Assembly (NCBI GenBank): GCA_947369165.1
Contig: CANBKJ010000024.1
Coordinates: forward strand, 1 to 37,622
Source of the DNA: an uncultured Lachnoclostridium sp.
Lineage (GTDB): Bacteria > Bacillota > Clostridia > Lachnospirales > Lachnospiraceae
DNA length: 37,622 bases
Direction of reading: 5' to 3'
Position numbers and translations under genes: made by a program
The notes under the pieces: generated by a model
Database searches by the model: none
Seen by the model: the letters and a program-made list of their open reading frames with translations, nothing else
What the model was told of the DNA's origin: nothing
Shown here: in pieces, positions 8,312-16,693 of the stretch
Numbering within the stretch: position 1 is the stretch's first letter
Layout of the letters: each line of letters starts with the position of its first letter

Positions 8312-8641
8312 TTAAATATCCTTTGTTTCATCCAACTGCTTAGTTATATCTCTGCCGCCATAAATTATACGAACGATATTCACAGTCTTCAGCTCTTCCT
8401 TCGGCAGATAAAATACAATATAATTATCCACAGGAAAAACACGCAGTCCCTTTGAACGCCAAGGTTTCTCTTCATAGATCCTATACTTCATCGGCATTTC
8501 ATCGAGTGTATTTATTGACTTCATAATTCGATTCACTTGATTCTTTGCCGTATCAGGCACGAGTAACTCAAATGCAATGTACTCATATACCGATTTTAAA
8601 TCATCAAGTGCCTGTGCAGAATACTTTATTGTCCAACTCAT
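8312..8641 (-). CDS. RelE/ParE-family toxin
   Basis: 109-aa small basic protein of the RelE/ParE superfamily. Evidence is the N-terminal WTIKYSAQALDDLKSVYEYIA helix pair, the central KYRIYEEKPWRSKGLRVFPVDNYIVFYLP strands and the closing VNIVRIIYGGRDI strand, all in the family's order and spacing. RelE members cut mRNA on the ribosome and ParE members inhibit gyrase; the sequence alone does not decide which applies here. Its ATG overlaps the antitoxin stop by four bases (ATGA), the usual translational coupling of type II toxin-antitoxin pairs. Length is typical. Confidence 0.9.
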   Translation of the reverse strand: MSWTIKYSAQALDDLKSVYEYIAFELLVPDTAKNQVNRIMKSINTLDEMPMKYRIYEEKPWRSKGLRVFPVDNYIVFYLPKEELKTVNIVRIIYGGRDITKQLDETKDI

Positions 8642-8943
8642 ACACCGTAAGACCTATGCATTTCTTCCAGTACCTCTTCAGCCGTATAGACTCTGCCATT
8701 TTCTATATCGTCCACTCCTTTTGCAATTTCAGCATCAAACTGTTCTTTGGTAAGTTTGCCTATTTCAAGTGGTCTTTTTGCTGGAAGTTTCATCTCAAAA
8801 GGAATCCCTCTCTGAATAACCACCTGCCTCAAAAACATGCTTACAGCACTCGACATAGGTATTCCAAGCTGATTCAGCACGCTTTCAGCCTGTTCTTTAA
8901 TTTCTGGTTCTACCCTTGCGAATATATTTGATGTTTTTCCCAT
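8638..8943 (-). CDS. RelB/DinJ-family antitoxin
   Basis: 101-aa protein starting at 8943 behind GGAGG. The N-terminus (SNIFARVEPEIKEQAESVLNQLGIPMSSAVSMFLRQ) is the ribbon-helix-helix DNA-binding domain of the RelB/DinJ family. IQRGIPFEMKLP is the usual next segment, and the C-terminal ~40 residues should wrap the toxin. It is the first gene of the pair and probably represses its own promoter. The pair is noticeably more AT-rich than its flanks, in keeping with a mobile module. Confidence 0.92.
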   Translation of the reverse strand: MGKTSNIFARVEPEIKEQAESVLNQLGIPMSSAVSMFLRQVVIQRGIPFEMKLPAKRPLEIGKLTKEQFDAEIAKGVDDIENGRVYTAEEVLEEMHRSYGV

Positions 8944-9052
8944 AATAATCCTCCTTCCGAAAATGCCACAAATAGCCGGCCGCCGTAGTACTTCTTAGCT
9001 TTTATTTTGTAATAGCTTAGCAGTTCTATTCACACTATCGTCTCCTGCTTCT

Positions 9053-9083
9053 ATTATAAGCAAATCGCTTGCAACTTGCAAGC
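9053..9083 (-). promoter_or_regulatory. toxin-antitoxin promoter with palindromic operator
   Basis: Minus strand: -35 TTGCAA (9076-9081), exactly 17 bp spacer, -10 TATAAT (9053-9058). A perfect inverted repeat GCTTGCAA-C-TTGCAAGC (9067-9083) covers the -35 box and part of the spacer. This is where an autorepressing ribbon-helix-helix antitoxin would be expected to bind. Confidence 0.7.
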
Positions 9084-9103
9084 AAGTATTATATTTCAGG
9101 CTT

Positions 9104-9544
9104 TTATTTCCTCCAAAACAGGGTTTTTAAATAATGAACCATCTTTGACAGCATAGGGCGCAACGGCCGTAGCCACAGCCACAGACAACTGTACATCCGG
9201 TACAGCCGGTTCTCCACAGATATGGTTCTGCCACCACGGATCACCGTCGTAACCTTTCCCTTGATCTGGTTTTTGCCAATGGGTCCCTCGATCTGCTTCT
9301 GGTTGTCTCCCACCATGAAAAAATTATCTCCACGCCGGCGGCAGATACGGTGGAGGACCAGAATACTGCCCTCCCTACGGAACAGCACAATGTCCCCCCT
9401 GCGAAGCCTAGAGGAATCTTCCTGCTCGATGACCACCTCATCCCTTCCCGGCATCAGCAGGGGATACATGCTGTAGCCCTGCGGTTTTACACGAATCCGG
9501 TTCCCTTCCTCTAATAACTGCTCCAGATCAAATCCGGTGTCCAT
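9104..9544 (-). CDS. S24/S26-family peptidase, Ser-His signal peptidase type
   Basis: 146-aa protein with AAGGAGGG before its ATG. The catalytic Ser is in GYSMYPLL (S25). The following RRGDIVLF box matches type I signal peptidases, but the general base position is His (H65 in VLHRI), as in the SipW/Sec11 S26B group, rather than Lys. GDN (79-81) completes the box pattern. There is no N-terminal membrane anchor; a tryptophan- and leucine-rich segment near the C-terminus (YSCLWLWLRPLRPML) may associate with the membrane. The gene is divergent from the PqqD-HprK fusion across a symmetric promoter, suggesting that it processes a peptide handled by that system. A LexA-like regulatory protease is less likely because no helix-turn-helix domain is present. 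Confidence 0.85.
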   Translation of the reverse strand: MDTGFDLEQLLEEGNRIRVKPQGYSMYPLLMPGRDEVVIEQEDSSRLRRGDIVLFRREGSILVLHRICRRRGDNFFMVGDNQKQIEGPIGKNQIKGKVTTVIRGGRTISVENRLYRMYSCLWLWLRPLRPMLSKMVHYLKTLFWRK

Positions 9545-9604
9545 ATCACTCCCTCCTTGCCATAGCGCGGCGGCGCCAAAGAATTTTCCTGCATTATTTC
9601 GCTC

Positions 9605-9639
9605 TATTATAGCATTTTCTCATAAAGAATGCTATAATA
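9605..9639. promoter_or_regulatory. symmetric bidirectional promoter between S26 peptidase and PqqD-HprK genes
   Basis: A perfect 12-bp inverted repeat TATTATAGCATT (9605-9616) / AATGCTATAATA (9628-9639) with an 11-bp spacer. Each arm carries an extended -10 (TGCTATAAT), one facing left (-10 at 9606-9611) and one facing right (-10 at 9633-9638). Neither has a good -35, which fits extended -10 promoters or activator dependence. Confidence 0.65.
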
Positions 9640-9666
9640 ACATCAATTGTTTAAGGGAGGTTTTCC

Positions 9667-10851
9667 ATGAAACAAACCGATGGCTTTCTTATAAAAAAAA
9701 TTAATCAGGTTCCCTATCTCCTTCCAGTGGGACAGCGGATCGCCGAACAGCGCAGGGGAATGAAATTAAATGAAACCGGAGAACGGATCTGGAAGCTCAT
9801 TCCCTCCGCAAAGAACCGGAATGAGCTGCTGGCGCTTCTGGAAGACTATTACAAGATCCCCCCAGAAAATAAATCTATGCTGAAAAAAGATATGGACTCC
9901 TTTCTGGACCAGCTGGTTGCCTGGGGAATGCTGGATGAACCTCCCCTGGCCCCGTCAGATTCTGGAGTCGATATGAAGATCGGAGGACTGGCCGTTCATC
10001 TTTCTGCCCCGAAAGAACTGATACCCTCGAAATTTCTACCCTTTTTTATAGGAGAACCCCAGTCTCCGGACATGACCATTGAGATCCTTCCATCCACCGG
10101 CCTGTCCGCCTCTCCCGCCGGCGGACTGCTTCGGATTCAGACAGAGAATCTTCTGGTCTGCGAACAGAAACAGGAATACCGGATCCTGTTCCCCCAGTCA
10201 CCGCAGCTGCAGGAGTGCATACTGCAAAAAGATGGTACTCTTGCCCGCTTTTATGTGGTTCCGCCATACAGAGAACCCCTTCTTTCGGATCTGTTCCATG
10301 CCATCCGGCTGGTATTTCTGTACATGGCAGGAAAACATGGACGGCTGGCGATTCATTCTGCCTCCCTGTACTACCGGGAACGGGCGTGGCTCTTTGCCGC
10401 CCCCTCGGGCACCGGCAAGTCCACTCACACAAACCTGTGGAACCAATATTTTCATACGCCGGTGTTAAACGGAGACCTGAACCTGATTTCCTGCGAGAAG
10501 GAAACTCCTATGATACACGGAATTCCCTGGTGCGGGACTTCCGGCATCTCCGATGTCTCTTCCCATCCACTGGGCGGGATCATTCTCCTTAAACAGTCAC
10601 CCACAAACCTGTGCCTGGAACCTGCAGATGACGAACAGACACTTCTGATTCTGCAGCGGAGTATCTCCCCTGCCTGGACAGAAGATATGCTGGACGAGAA
10701 CCTTCGCATCGCCTCGGCGATCAAGGACTCCTGCTATATCACCCGTTTATTCTGTAACAGAGAACGGGGGGCAGTGGAATATATGAAAACCCACATCGAT
10801 AATCATCTGCGCCAGATTGGTGGTGCCGCTGAAAGCGGCATGTCAGTTTAA
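9667..10851 (+). CDS. PqqD-like domain fused to HPr kinase-like domain
   Basis: 394-aa cytoplasmic protein, with GGGAGG upstream of the ATG. Residues 1-95 match PqqD-type peptide-binding (RRE-like) proteins: RRGMKLNETGERIWKLI, a helix-rich middle, and DMDSFLDQLVAWGMLDE. Residues about 215-380 resemble the HprK/PEP-carboxykinase nucleotide-binding fold: RLAIHSASLYYRERAWLFA, the Walker A motif APSGTGKST (245-253), then THTNLWNQYF, VLNGDLNLI and GIPWCGTSG. HPr kinase phosphorylates Ser46 of HPr. Related kinases in lasso-peptide clusters phosphorylate a precursor peptide, and the PqqD fusion favours that second role. It is followed nine bases later by an ABC exporter. Substrate and activity are unproven. 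Confidence 0.85.
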   Translation: MKQTDGFLIKKINQVPYLLPVGQRIAEQRRGMKLNETGERIWKLIPSAKNRNELLALLEDYYKIPPENKSMLKKDMDSFLDQLVAWGMLDEPPLAPSDSGVDMKIGGLAVHLSAPKELIPSKFLPFFIGEPQSPDMTIEILPSTGLSASPAGGLLRIQTENLLVCEQKQEYRILFPQSPQLQECILQKDGTLARFYVVPPYREPLLSDLFHAIRLVFLYMAGKHGRLAIHSASLYYRERAWLFAAPSGTGKSTHTNLWNQYFHTPVLNGDLNLISCEKETPMIHGIPWCGTSGISDVSSHPLGGIILLKQSPTNLCLEPADDEQTLLILQRSISPAWTEDMLDENLRIASAIKDSCYITRLFCNRERGAVEYMKTHIDNHLRQIGGAAESGMSV

Positions 10852-10910
10852 GGAGCGCCTTGGCGAACTTTTCTTCAACCCGCCGCATACGCTCCAGAAT
10901 GGAGAATATT

Positions 10911-12671
10911 ATGATTGACACTCTGAAACATATGAGAAAGCGCATCCGGGAAGGAATCCTCACAGATATGCTTTCTCAGACAAAATGGATCTACCGGTAT
11001 GCCAGACGATACTGGCTGGCGATCGTGTTTTATACCCTGATCGGACTCATCGGAACCGTTGTATCCCTGGGAAGCAGCCTGGTTTCCAAAGATCTCATCG
11101 ATATCATCACCGGACACCAGACCGGCGAGCTGCTAAAGGCATTTTGCGCCATGATCGGCCTGGCGCTGGGCAGTACTGTGATGAACCAGTTTTCCAGCTA
11201 TATGTCAAACTGGATCAGTATAAGGGTGGATAACGAGATCAAAGCGGATATCTTTTCTAAAATGCTGGTAACCGACTGGGAATCCATCTCTACCTATCAT
11301 ACCGGAGACCTGCTGGCCCGCTGGAATTCCGATGCCTCCAATATCTCCAATGGCATCCTGAACTGGATCCCCAGCCTGATTATAAATACCTTTAAATTTA
11401 TCAGCGCCTTTGCCATCGTTATCTACTACGATGCTTCTTTTGCCGTATTTTCCTTTATCGGCATTCCCGTGACGCTCCTAATGTCCCGGACACTGATGAA
11501 TCGGATGATTCACAACAACCAGAAAAGCGCCGCCTTAAACGCCCGCATGTCCGGCTTTCATCAGGAAGCATTTTCCAATATTCAGACCATAAAAGCTTTT
11601 GACCTGATCCCGGTCTATATCAAATATTTAAAAAATCTTCAGACAGAGTATCTGTCCATGCGGCTGGATTTCCAGAAGTTGTCCATGTTATCCTCCATCC
11701 TTATGTCTGTTGTCGGACTTATCGTCAGCTATAGTTCCTATGGCTGGGGAATTTACCGGGTTTGGGAAGGCGTCATCAGCTATGGTACCATGACCATGTT
11801 CCTCTCCCTGTCCGGCACGCTGACCGGGACTCTGAATGCCCTGATCGGTCTGGTTCCAAACGCCATCAGCCTGACCACCTCAGCCGGCCGCCTGATAGAC
11901 ATTCTGGATATGCCCAAGGAGGACTTTAGCCAGGACGACGCCGTTCTCTCCTTTTATGATCGTCACCGGAAGCAGGGGATCCGTCTGGAGGTATCCCATA
12001 TCACCTATTCCTATCAGTCGGGGACAAAAGTATTTGAAAATGCCAGTCTCCACGCCTGCCCTCATGAGATCATTGCCCTGATAGGACCCTCCGGAGAGGG
12101 GAAAACCACCATGCTCCGTCTGATCCTGGCGCTGCTGACTCCCCAGGAGGGTTCCATTACACTGCAGGGCACAGGGCCGGGATCCCCGGAATCCCTCTCT
12201 TTGTCCCCCTCCTGCCGCAAACTATTTTCTTATGTTCCCCAGGGAAATACTATGTTTTCCGGTACAATCGCAGAAAATATGAGAAATGTCAAACCCGATG
12301 CCTCCGACGATGAAATCATCCATGCCCTGGAGATGGCGTGTGCATGGAAATTTGTGTCTGCTCTGCCAGAGGGCATCCACAGTAAGATCAAAGAAAGGGG
12401 CGGAGGATTTTCAGAAGGCCAGGCCCAGCGTCTCTCCATCGCCAGGGCACTGTTGCGCAAATCTGCCTTTTTGCTACTGGATGAAGCCACCTCCGCTCTG
12501 GATATCGAGATAGAACGCCAGATCCTGCAGCACATTCAGGAGGACCGCTATCCACGAACCTGCATCGTCACCACCCATCGGCAGGCTGTCCTCAAGATCT
12601 GCAGCCGGATATACCGGATCCAGGACAAACAGTTCATTTTGATAGAAAATGAAGAACGCCAAAACCAGTAA
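10911..12671 (+). CDS. ABC exporter, fused membrane and ATPase half-transporter
   Basis: About 586 aa. ATG at 10911 follows GGAG; a TTG at 10860 after AAGGAG would add 17 residues. Six membrane helices occupy roughly the first 300 residues (WLAIVFYTLIGLIGTVVSL; FISAFAIVIYYDASFAVFSFIGIPVTLL). The ATPase domain carries Walker A GPSGEGKTT, Q-loop YVPQGN, signature FSEGQAQRLSIARAL, Walker B FLLLDEATSALD and switch His in TTHR. There is no N-terminal C39 peptidase domain, so leader removal would need another enzyme such as the nearby S26 peptidase. It is cotranscribed with the PqqD-HprK gene. It probably exports a peptide or lipid-linked product; the substrate is inferred only from context. Confidence 0.93.
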   Translation: MIDTLKHMRKRIREGILTDMLSQTKWIYRYARRYWLAIVFYTLIGLIGTVVSLGSSLVSKDLIDIITGHQTGELLKAFCAMIGLALGSTVMNQFSSYMSNWISIRVDNEIKADIFSKMLVTDWESISTYHTGDLLARWNSDASNISNGILNWIPSLIINTFKFISAFAIVIYYDASFAVFSFIGIPVTLLMSRTLMNRMIHNNQKSAALNARMSGFHQEAFSNIQTIKAFDLIPVYIKYLKNLQTEYLSMRLDFQKLSMLSSILMSVVGLIVSYSSYGWGIYRVWEGVISYGTMTMFLSLSGTLTGTLNALIGLVPNAISLTTSAGRLIDILDMPKEDFSQDDAVLSFYDRHRKQGIRLEVSHITYSYQSGTKVFENASLHACPHEIIALIGPSGEGKTTMLRLILALLTPQEGSITLQGTGPGSPESLSLSPSCRKLFSYVPQGNTMFSGTIAENMRNVKPDASDDEIIHALEMACAWKFVSALPEGIHSKIKERGGGFSEGQAQRLSIARALLRKSAFLLLDEATSALDIEIERQILQHIQEDRYPRTCIVTTHRQAVLKICSRIYRIQDKQFILIENEERQNQ

Positions 12672-12672
12672 A

Positions 12673-12712
12673 AAACACGAGGACGCCGTCCTATCCCGAC
12701 GTCCCCTTGTTT
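12673..12712. terminator. possible bidirectional transcription stop between convergent genes
   Basis: AAACACGAGGACG (12673-12685) and CGTCCCCTTGTTT (12700-12712) form a 13-bp stem with two mismatches just after the ABC exporter stop. There is no long T run, so efficiency is uncertain. It separates the exporter from the convergent hydrolase gene. Confidence 0.4.
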
Positions 12713-12767
12713 GCCAGAGCATGAAACGGAACCCAGAGCTTTACTCCCTCTTGCCCATGTATGATCG

Positions 12768-15700
12768 CTATTTTAGCTTAACTGATTTTGCTAATGACCC
12801 CGTTTTCAAAAGCTTTTTATATGCTTTCATTTTTCTTTTTGGCACCTTTATGATAGCTTTTTTTGAGATCCCTTTAAATGTTCCCGATCCAACAGACTTT
12901 ATTTTCTTACTGTTCCTTAAGTCTATTTTTTTCAGATTTTTATCATTTGCAAATACATTTTTACCGATTTTAGAAAGCGACGCACCTGTAATCACCGAAT
13001 TGAGTTTATTACAGCCGCTAAATGCGCCGTCTTCGATTACTTTAACATTTTTTCCGATCTTAACTTTGGTAACTTTTTTATTTTTCCTGAATGCATTCTT
13101 CGTAATCTTTTCAACTTTAAAAGTACAGCCGTTTTTAGAAACCGTATCCGGTATCGTTATTTTCTTTAATTTGCTGTTTGCGGATACCTTCTCAACTTTT
13201 ACGGTTCCTGTTTTCTTCTCAGCGCTGACTGATACAACGTTATAGGAAATGTTCTGCGTCGTAAACGAACTTCCTTTTTTCAGATCCATAACCGGAGCAG
13301 AGGTCGGCACCGGATTCGAAGTTACTACCGGTTTAGAAGTTTCCACCGGTTTGTCATCATCCGTTTTAGGAACTTCTTCTATGGCTGTACCTCCTACAAA
13401 AACAGGTGTTATTACAAATTTGCTGAAATTAGGCAGTGAATTTACAATCGGTATGTTCCCCGGTTTATCAAAATAAAAACTTTTGTAACTTTTGTCTGGC
13501 TCTTCTTTCGGATCCGCAATCCTCCAGTCAGGAAGTCCCGCCTTCTTTGCCTGTCCGTCATCAAGCCCCTTCATAACCTTCCAACTGTTATCATTGAATA
13601 TCTTGATTTTATTTTTTCCCGCCTTCAGATCGATATATACCGTTTTTTCCTTAAATGTATCACGGGAAATTGTGTTAATGAAGAAGTACCTTTGGGCCGC
13701 CTCGTCATTTACTTTAATATTGGCAAATTTATCAATGATTTTCGTATTGTAGCCGTGTGTTCCGAAAATCTCATCATTCGAATGGAATAACTGCATGGCA
13801 TAGATACCGGCGTTTGGTACAGAAACTTCAAACTCAAGGTATTTGTCAACATCGTTTTCCGCATTTTCATCACCCGAAAGACTGCGTCCCACAACATAAG
13901 AAACCTGTTCTCCGTCAGGGGTAAGTCCGGAATTTGAAATTTTGTCAACCGTATTTTGGGTTGCATATGGTTCTGCGCCATTAAGCAATCCGGCATACAC
14001 TGTATCCGTATAATCTTCATTCCATCTTACAGACCAGACATCATATTCGATATCTGTCTTTTTTGCACCCGCAGGAATGGCAGCAACGGCGTCAAATTCC
14101 TGAGAATAATTTTCCCCCTCGCTCCACTCTTTCACATTCAGGCTGTCAAGCTGTATATCCACCGCGGCGTCAACATCTAGGATATTAACTCCTTTTTGTA
14201 AATATACGGCAACTTCGCTGTTCATCCATGTACCATTGGTATTCGTAACGCCAATCTCCTTTTTATTTCCGTTAAATACCCTTGCTGCATTACCGATATA
14301 TATGGTTGCTTTTCCTGTAAGCTCCGAGCGGTATCTCAGATCAATATGATAAAGTCCGCTTTTTTCTACAACGACATCAAACCGGACTCCCCCTCCGTCT
14401 TTCACACTTTTTTTATCAAGCCCGCTGACATAACCGCTGCCTGTATATCCTGCGGTATCCTTTTCAATCTGCGCAGGATTTACTCCCGGATGAAGGGCGT
14501 TAAATGAAAAGTCGCCTTCTTCTGCCTCAAATACTTTATTATACACGGTGGGTTCTTCTCCGGATTCCGAGACAGCCGTAACATGCAGGGCATCCTGCAT
14601 GATATTAGCTTCAGCGGCTGGCGTATCCCCCATAATTGTTATGCTGTGCTCTCCTTTTTCCCAGTCAACATACCGGGTATATATTGCCGTCCACTCTTTT
14701 TCCATTGTGTTTTTAAGTATCATATCAGAAGCTTCGCCGTCAATGGTCAGCTGCTGCTTACGGTTTACAGGCTTATGCTTCGTTTCATTTCCCCGGTCCA
14801 TTCCAACCTGGTTTCCGTATATAAACTCAAGCTTATATCTTCCGGTTTGGGGAACCTCCACCTGATACTCTAATCCTCTGTTCTGGCTAAAATTGTTAAG
14901 TCCGCTGCCGCCAATTTGATTTTTATCGTCTGTCGCTTTACTCACACGGGCCCCTGACAAAAAATATTTCGTGCTTGTCACTACTCCAAGTTGTCCTGTT
15001 CCGATTCTCGTGGCTTCCTCTGCCTCATAGATTGCATGAAACGGACCGCTCTTTAACTTTCCCGTTTCTTCATTTTCCTGTGCAGGGGTTACCGTCAGCC
15101 TGTATCCTGTTGATCGCAGCATATCATTCATTTCAATAACAAGATCTCCGTCGGTAAGGGCAACTGCGCCTTCGAGTACGGTTTCTGGTTCGCTTGCGCT
15201 GTTAAAGCCCTTGAAATAGGCGGCATCTATTTTTACATGAACCTTTTTGGCTCCGGAAAACGTATCTGTTTTATCAAGATCCTTCAAAACAACTTTTGCA
15301 TCTCCGTCTTCACTTCCGAGACCGAATAAAGTAGTTGCTTTTTTTTGTTTGTTATCCATTGTTGAAACTCCGTATAACCCGGAATACTTATCGTCAGTCG
15401 TGATCTTTACCCTCTGGCCTTCCATGTCCGCATACCATTTATAAAGCCACCATGCGCTGTTTGCTTCGTTTGCATCGGCGGCAAGGTCATTCAGGTTATC
15501 TGCCTGATGCCAAAACGGCAGACAGCCGTAAGCCTGTGCATCCTCAAGGCGTCCCAGCCAGCTTACAAGCGCTCCCGGAACGCCGCACTCGTCGGATTGT
15601 GCAATTTCATTTATTACAATAGGAGGGACGTCAGCCGGAATTTTATTGACATTAACATTATTTACTTTTCCATATGGCTCGTCTTCATTTCCCTCGCCTG

Positions 15701-16532
15701 CAAATATATTTCTGAGATGGGTAAATTCATCAATATCATTTTTGTATCTGTTTTCATTTCTCTCCAACTGATGCCATGTAATTACATCAGGCATCGCATG
15801 ATTATCATAGAGATAGCTCAGCCATGTGTGCCAACCGTCCCACTGCCACTCCGGCGGAACATGTGTCCATGAATACTCTGCCGGGTTCATACCGCCGACC
15901 GTTGCAAGCGGATCAACCTCCTTTATGGCTTTATAGTATGCCTCAAACACCTGTCTGAAATCTTCGCCGTCAACCTTGCTTCTTCTTGAGTCTCCCTCAT
16001 TAATAGGAAGATAGACAAGTGCTTTATCAATATTAAGTCCCAGATCGTCAAGTCCCGTTTCCGGGTTATGATGGTGTTTTTTCTTCCAGTTGTTTTTCCA
16101 TTCCGTAACATATGGAACAATAACCTTTTTCAGCTGCACAACATAATCCTGATAAAACTGCTTAGGCCCAAAAATAGCATAATAGTTGCTGTTGTACATC
16201 TGGACCATCTGTCCGCCTGATTCAAGAAATGTTTCTGCCACATCAAGAGCATCCGCATAGGGATGTTCCGTGCCAAGCGCCCCCTTTGTAGCGAGCACTT
16301 TAGGCTTCAACGGCGTTATCAGGTTCATGGTAGGAACATCTTCACTGCTTATTCCGTAAAGAAATCCTGAAGCACCATGCATGATTTCACCCAGTTCATC
16401 TGTCATATCTACATTCATCGTGGGGGCATATGCTTCTTCTGCTGCCACCGCCTGCGGCCCGATTCCGATCGCCGACAATGCCATAGCTACTGTGAGCGTA
16501 TATGCCAAAACTCTCTTTCGCATCTGTCTCAT
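12768..16532 (-). CDS. large secreted glycoside hydrolase-like protein with carbohydrate-binding modules and LRR_5 tail
   Basis: 1254 aa, with GAGGAGG before the ATG. Residues 1-31 are a signal peptide ending near AVAAEE. Residues about 35-400 look like a clan GH-A (GH39-like) TIM barrel. Candidate acid/base is E179 (YLPINEGDS) and candidate nucleophile E309 (VINEIAQ), 130 residues apart as is usual for this clan. Two CBM6/35-like modules start with the YEAEEA-type motif near residues 500 and 666 (YEAEEAT, VFEAEEGDF), and a third beta-sandwich spans about 830-1040. A Pro/Thr linker (near 1060-1085) leads to BspA-like leucine-rich repeats (KITKNAFRKNKKVTKVKIG, IEDGAFSGCNKL). It is divergent from an AraC-type regulator that likely controls it. 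The polysaccharide substrate cannot be read from sequence. It interrupts the peptide-handling cassette. Confidence 0.8.
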   Translation of the reverse strand: MRQMRKRVLAYTLTVAMALSAIGIGPQAVAAEEAYAPTMNVDMTDELGEIMHGASGFLYGISSEDVPTMNLITPLKPKVLATKGALGTEHPYADALDVAETFLESGGQMVQMYNSNYYAIFGPKQFYQDYVVQLKKVIVPYVTEWKNNWKKKHHHNPETGLDDLGLNIDKALVYLPINEGDSRRSKVDGEDFRQVFEAYYKAIKEVDPLATVGGMNPAEYSWTHVPPEWQWDGWHTWLSYLYDNHAMPDVITWHQLERNENRYKNDIDEFTHLRNIFAGEGNEDEPYGKVNNVNVNKIPADVPPIVINEIAQSDECGVPGALVSWLGRLEDAQAYGCLPFWHQADNLNDLAADANEANSAWWLYKWYADMEGQRVKITTDDKYSGLYGVSTMDNKQKKATTLFGLGSEDGDAKVVLKDLDKTDTFSGAKKVHVKIDAAYFKGFNSASEPETVLEGAVALTDGDLVIEMNDMLRSTGYRLTVTPAQENEETGKLKSGPFHAIYEAEEATRIGTGQLGVVTSTKYFLSGARVSKATDDKNQIGGSGLNNFSQNRGLEYQVEVPQTGRYKLEFIYGNQVGMDRGNETKHKPVNRKQQLTIDGEASDMILKNTMEKEWTAIYTRYVDWEKGEHSITIMGDTPAAEANIMQDALHVTAVSESGEEPTVYNKVFEAEEGDFSFNALHPGVNPAQIEKDTAGYTGSGYVSGLDKKSVKDGGGVRFDVVVEKSGLYHIDLRYRSELTGKATIYIGNAARVFNGNKKEIGVTNTNGTWMNSEVAVYLQKGVNILDVDAAVDIQLDSLNVKEWSEGENYSQEFDAVAAIPAGAKKTDIEYDVWSVRWNEDYTDTVYAGLLNGAEPYATQNTVDKISNSGLTPDGEQVSYVVGRSLSGDENAENDVDKYLEFEVSVPNAGIYAMQLFHSNDEIFGTHGYNTKIIDKFANIKVNDEAAQRYFFINTISRDTFKEKTVYIDLKAGKNKIKIFNDNSWKVMKGLDDGQAKKAGLPDWRIADPKEEPDKSYKSFYFDKPGNIPIVNSLPNFSKFVITPVFVGGTAIEEVPKTDDDKPVETSKPVVTSNPVPTSAPVMDLKKGSSFTTQNISYNVVSVSAEKKTGTVKVEKVSANSKLKKITIPDTVSKNGCTFKVEKITKNAFRKNKKVTKVKIGKNVKVIEDGAFSGCNKLNSVITGASLSKIGKNVFANDKNLKKIDLRNSKKIKSVGSGTFKGISKKAIIKVPKRKMKAYKKLLKTGSLAKSVKLK

Positions 16533-16555
16533 ATTACTACCTCCTCATTTATTCT

Positions 16556-16575
16556 TGTTATATAACATTATATTT
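16556..16575 (-). promoter_or_regulatory. hydrolase promoter region with 12-bp palindrome
   Basis: On the minus strand a TATAAT (16570-16575) is followed by a perfect palindrome TGTTATATAACA (16556-16567), about 25-35 bp before the hydrolase start. No strong -35 was found, consistent with an activator-dependent promoter. The palindrome could be an operator for the divergent AraC-type regulator; that is inference. Confidence 0.4.
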
Positions 16576-16693
16576 CATTTTTTCCTGTTTTTCTTGAACT
16601 ATTTTACTTAAAACTAATACGATTTTGATTGGATCGGATTGAACCCAGACAAAGAATATGATATCATTGAAAGAAAAGAAAGAAGGGAACTCC

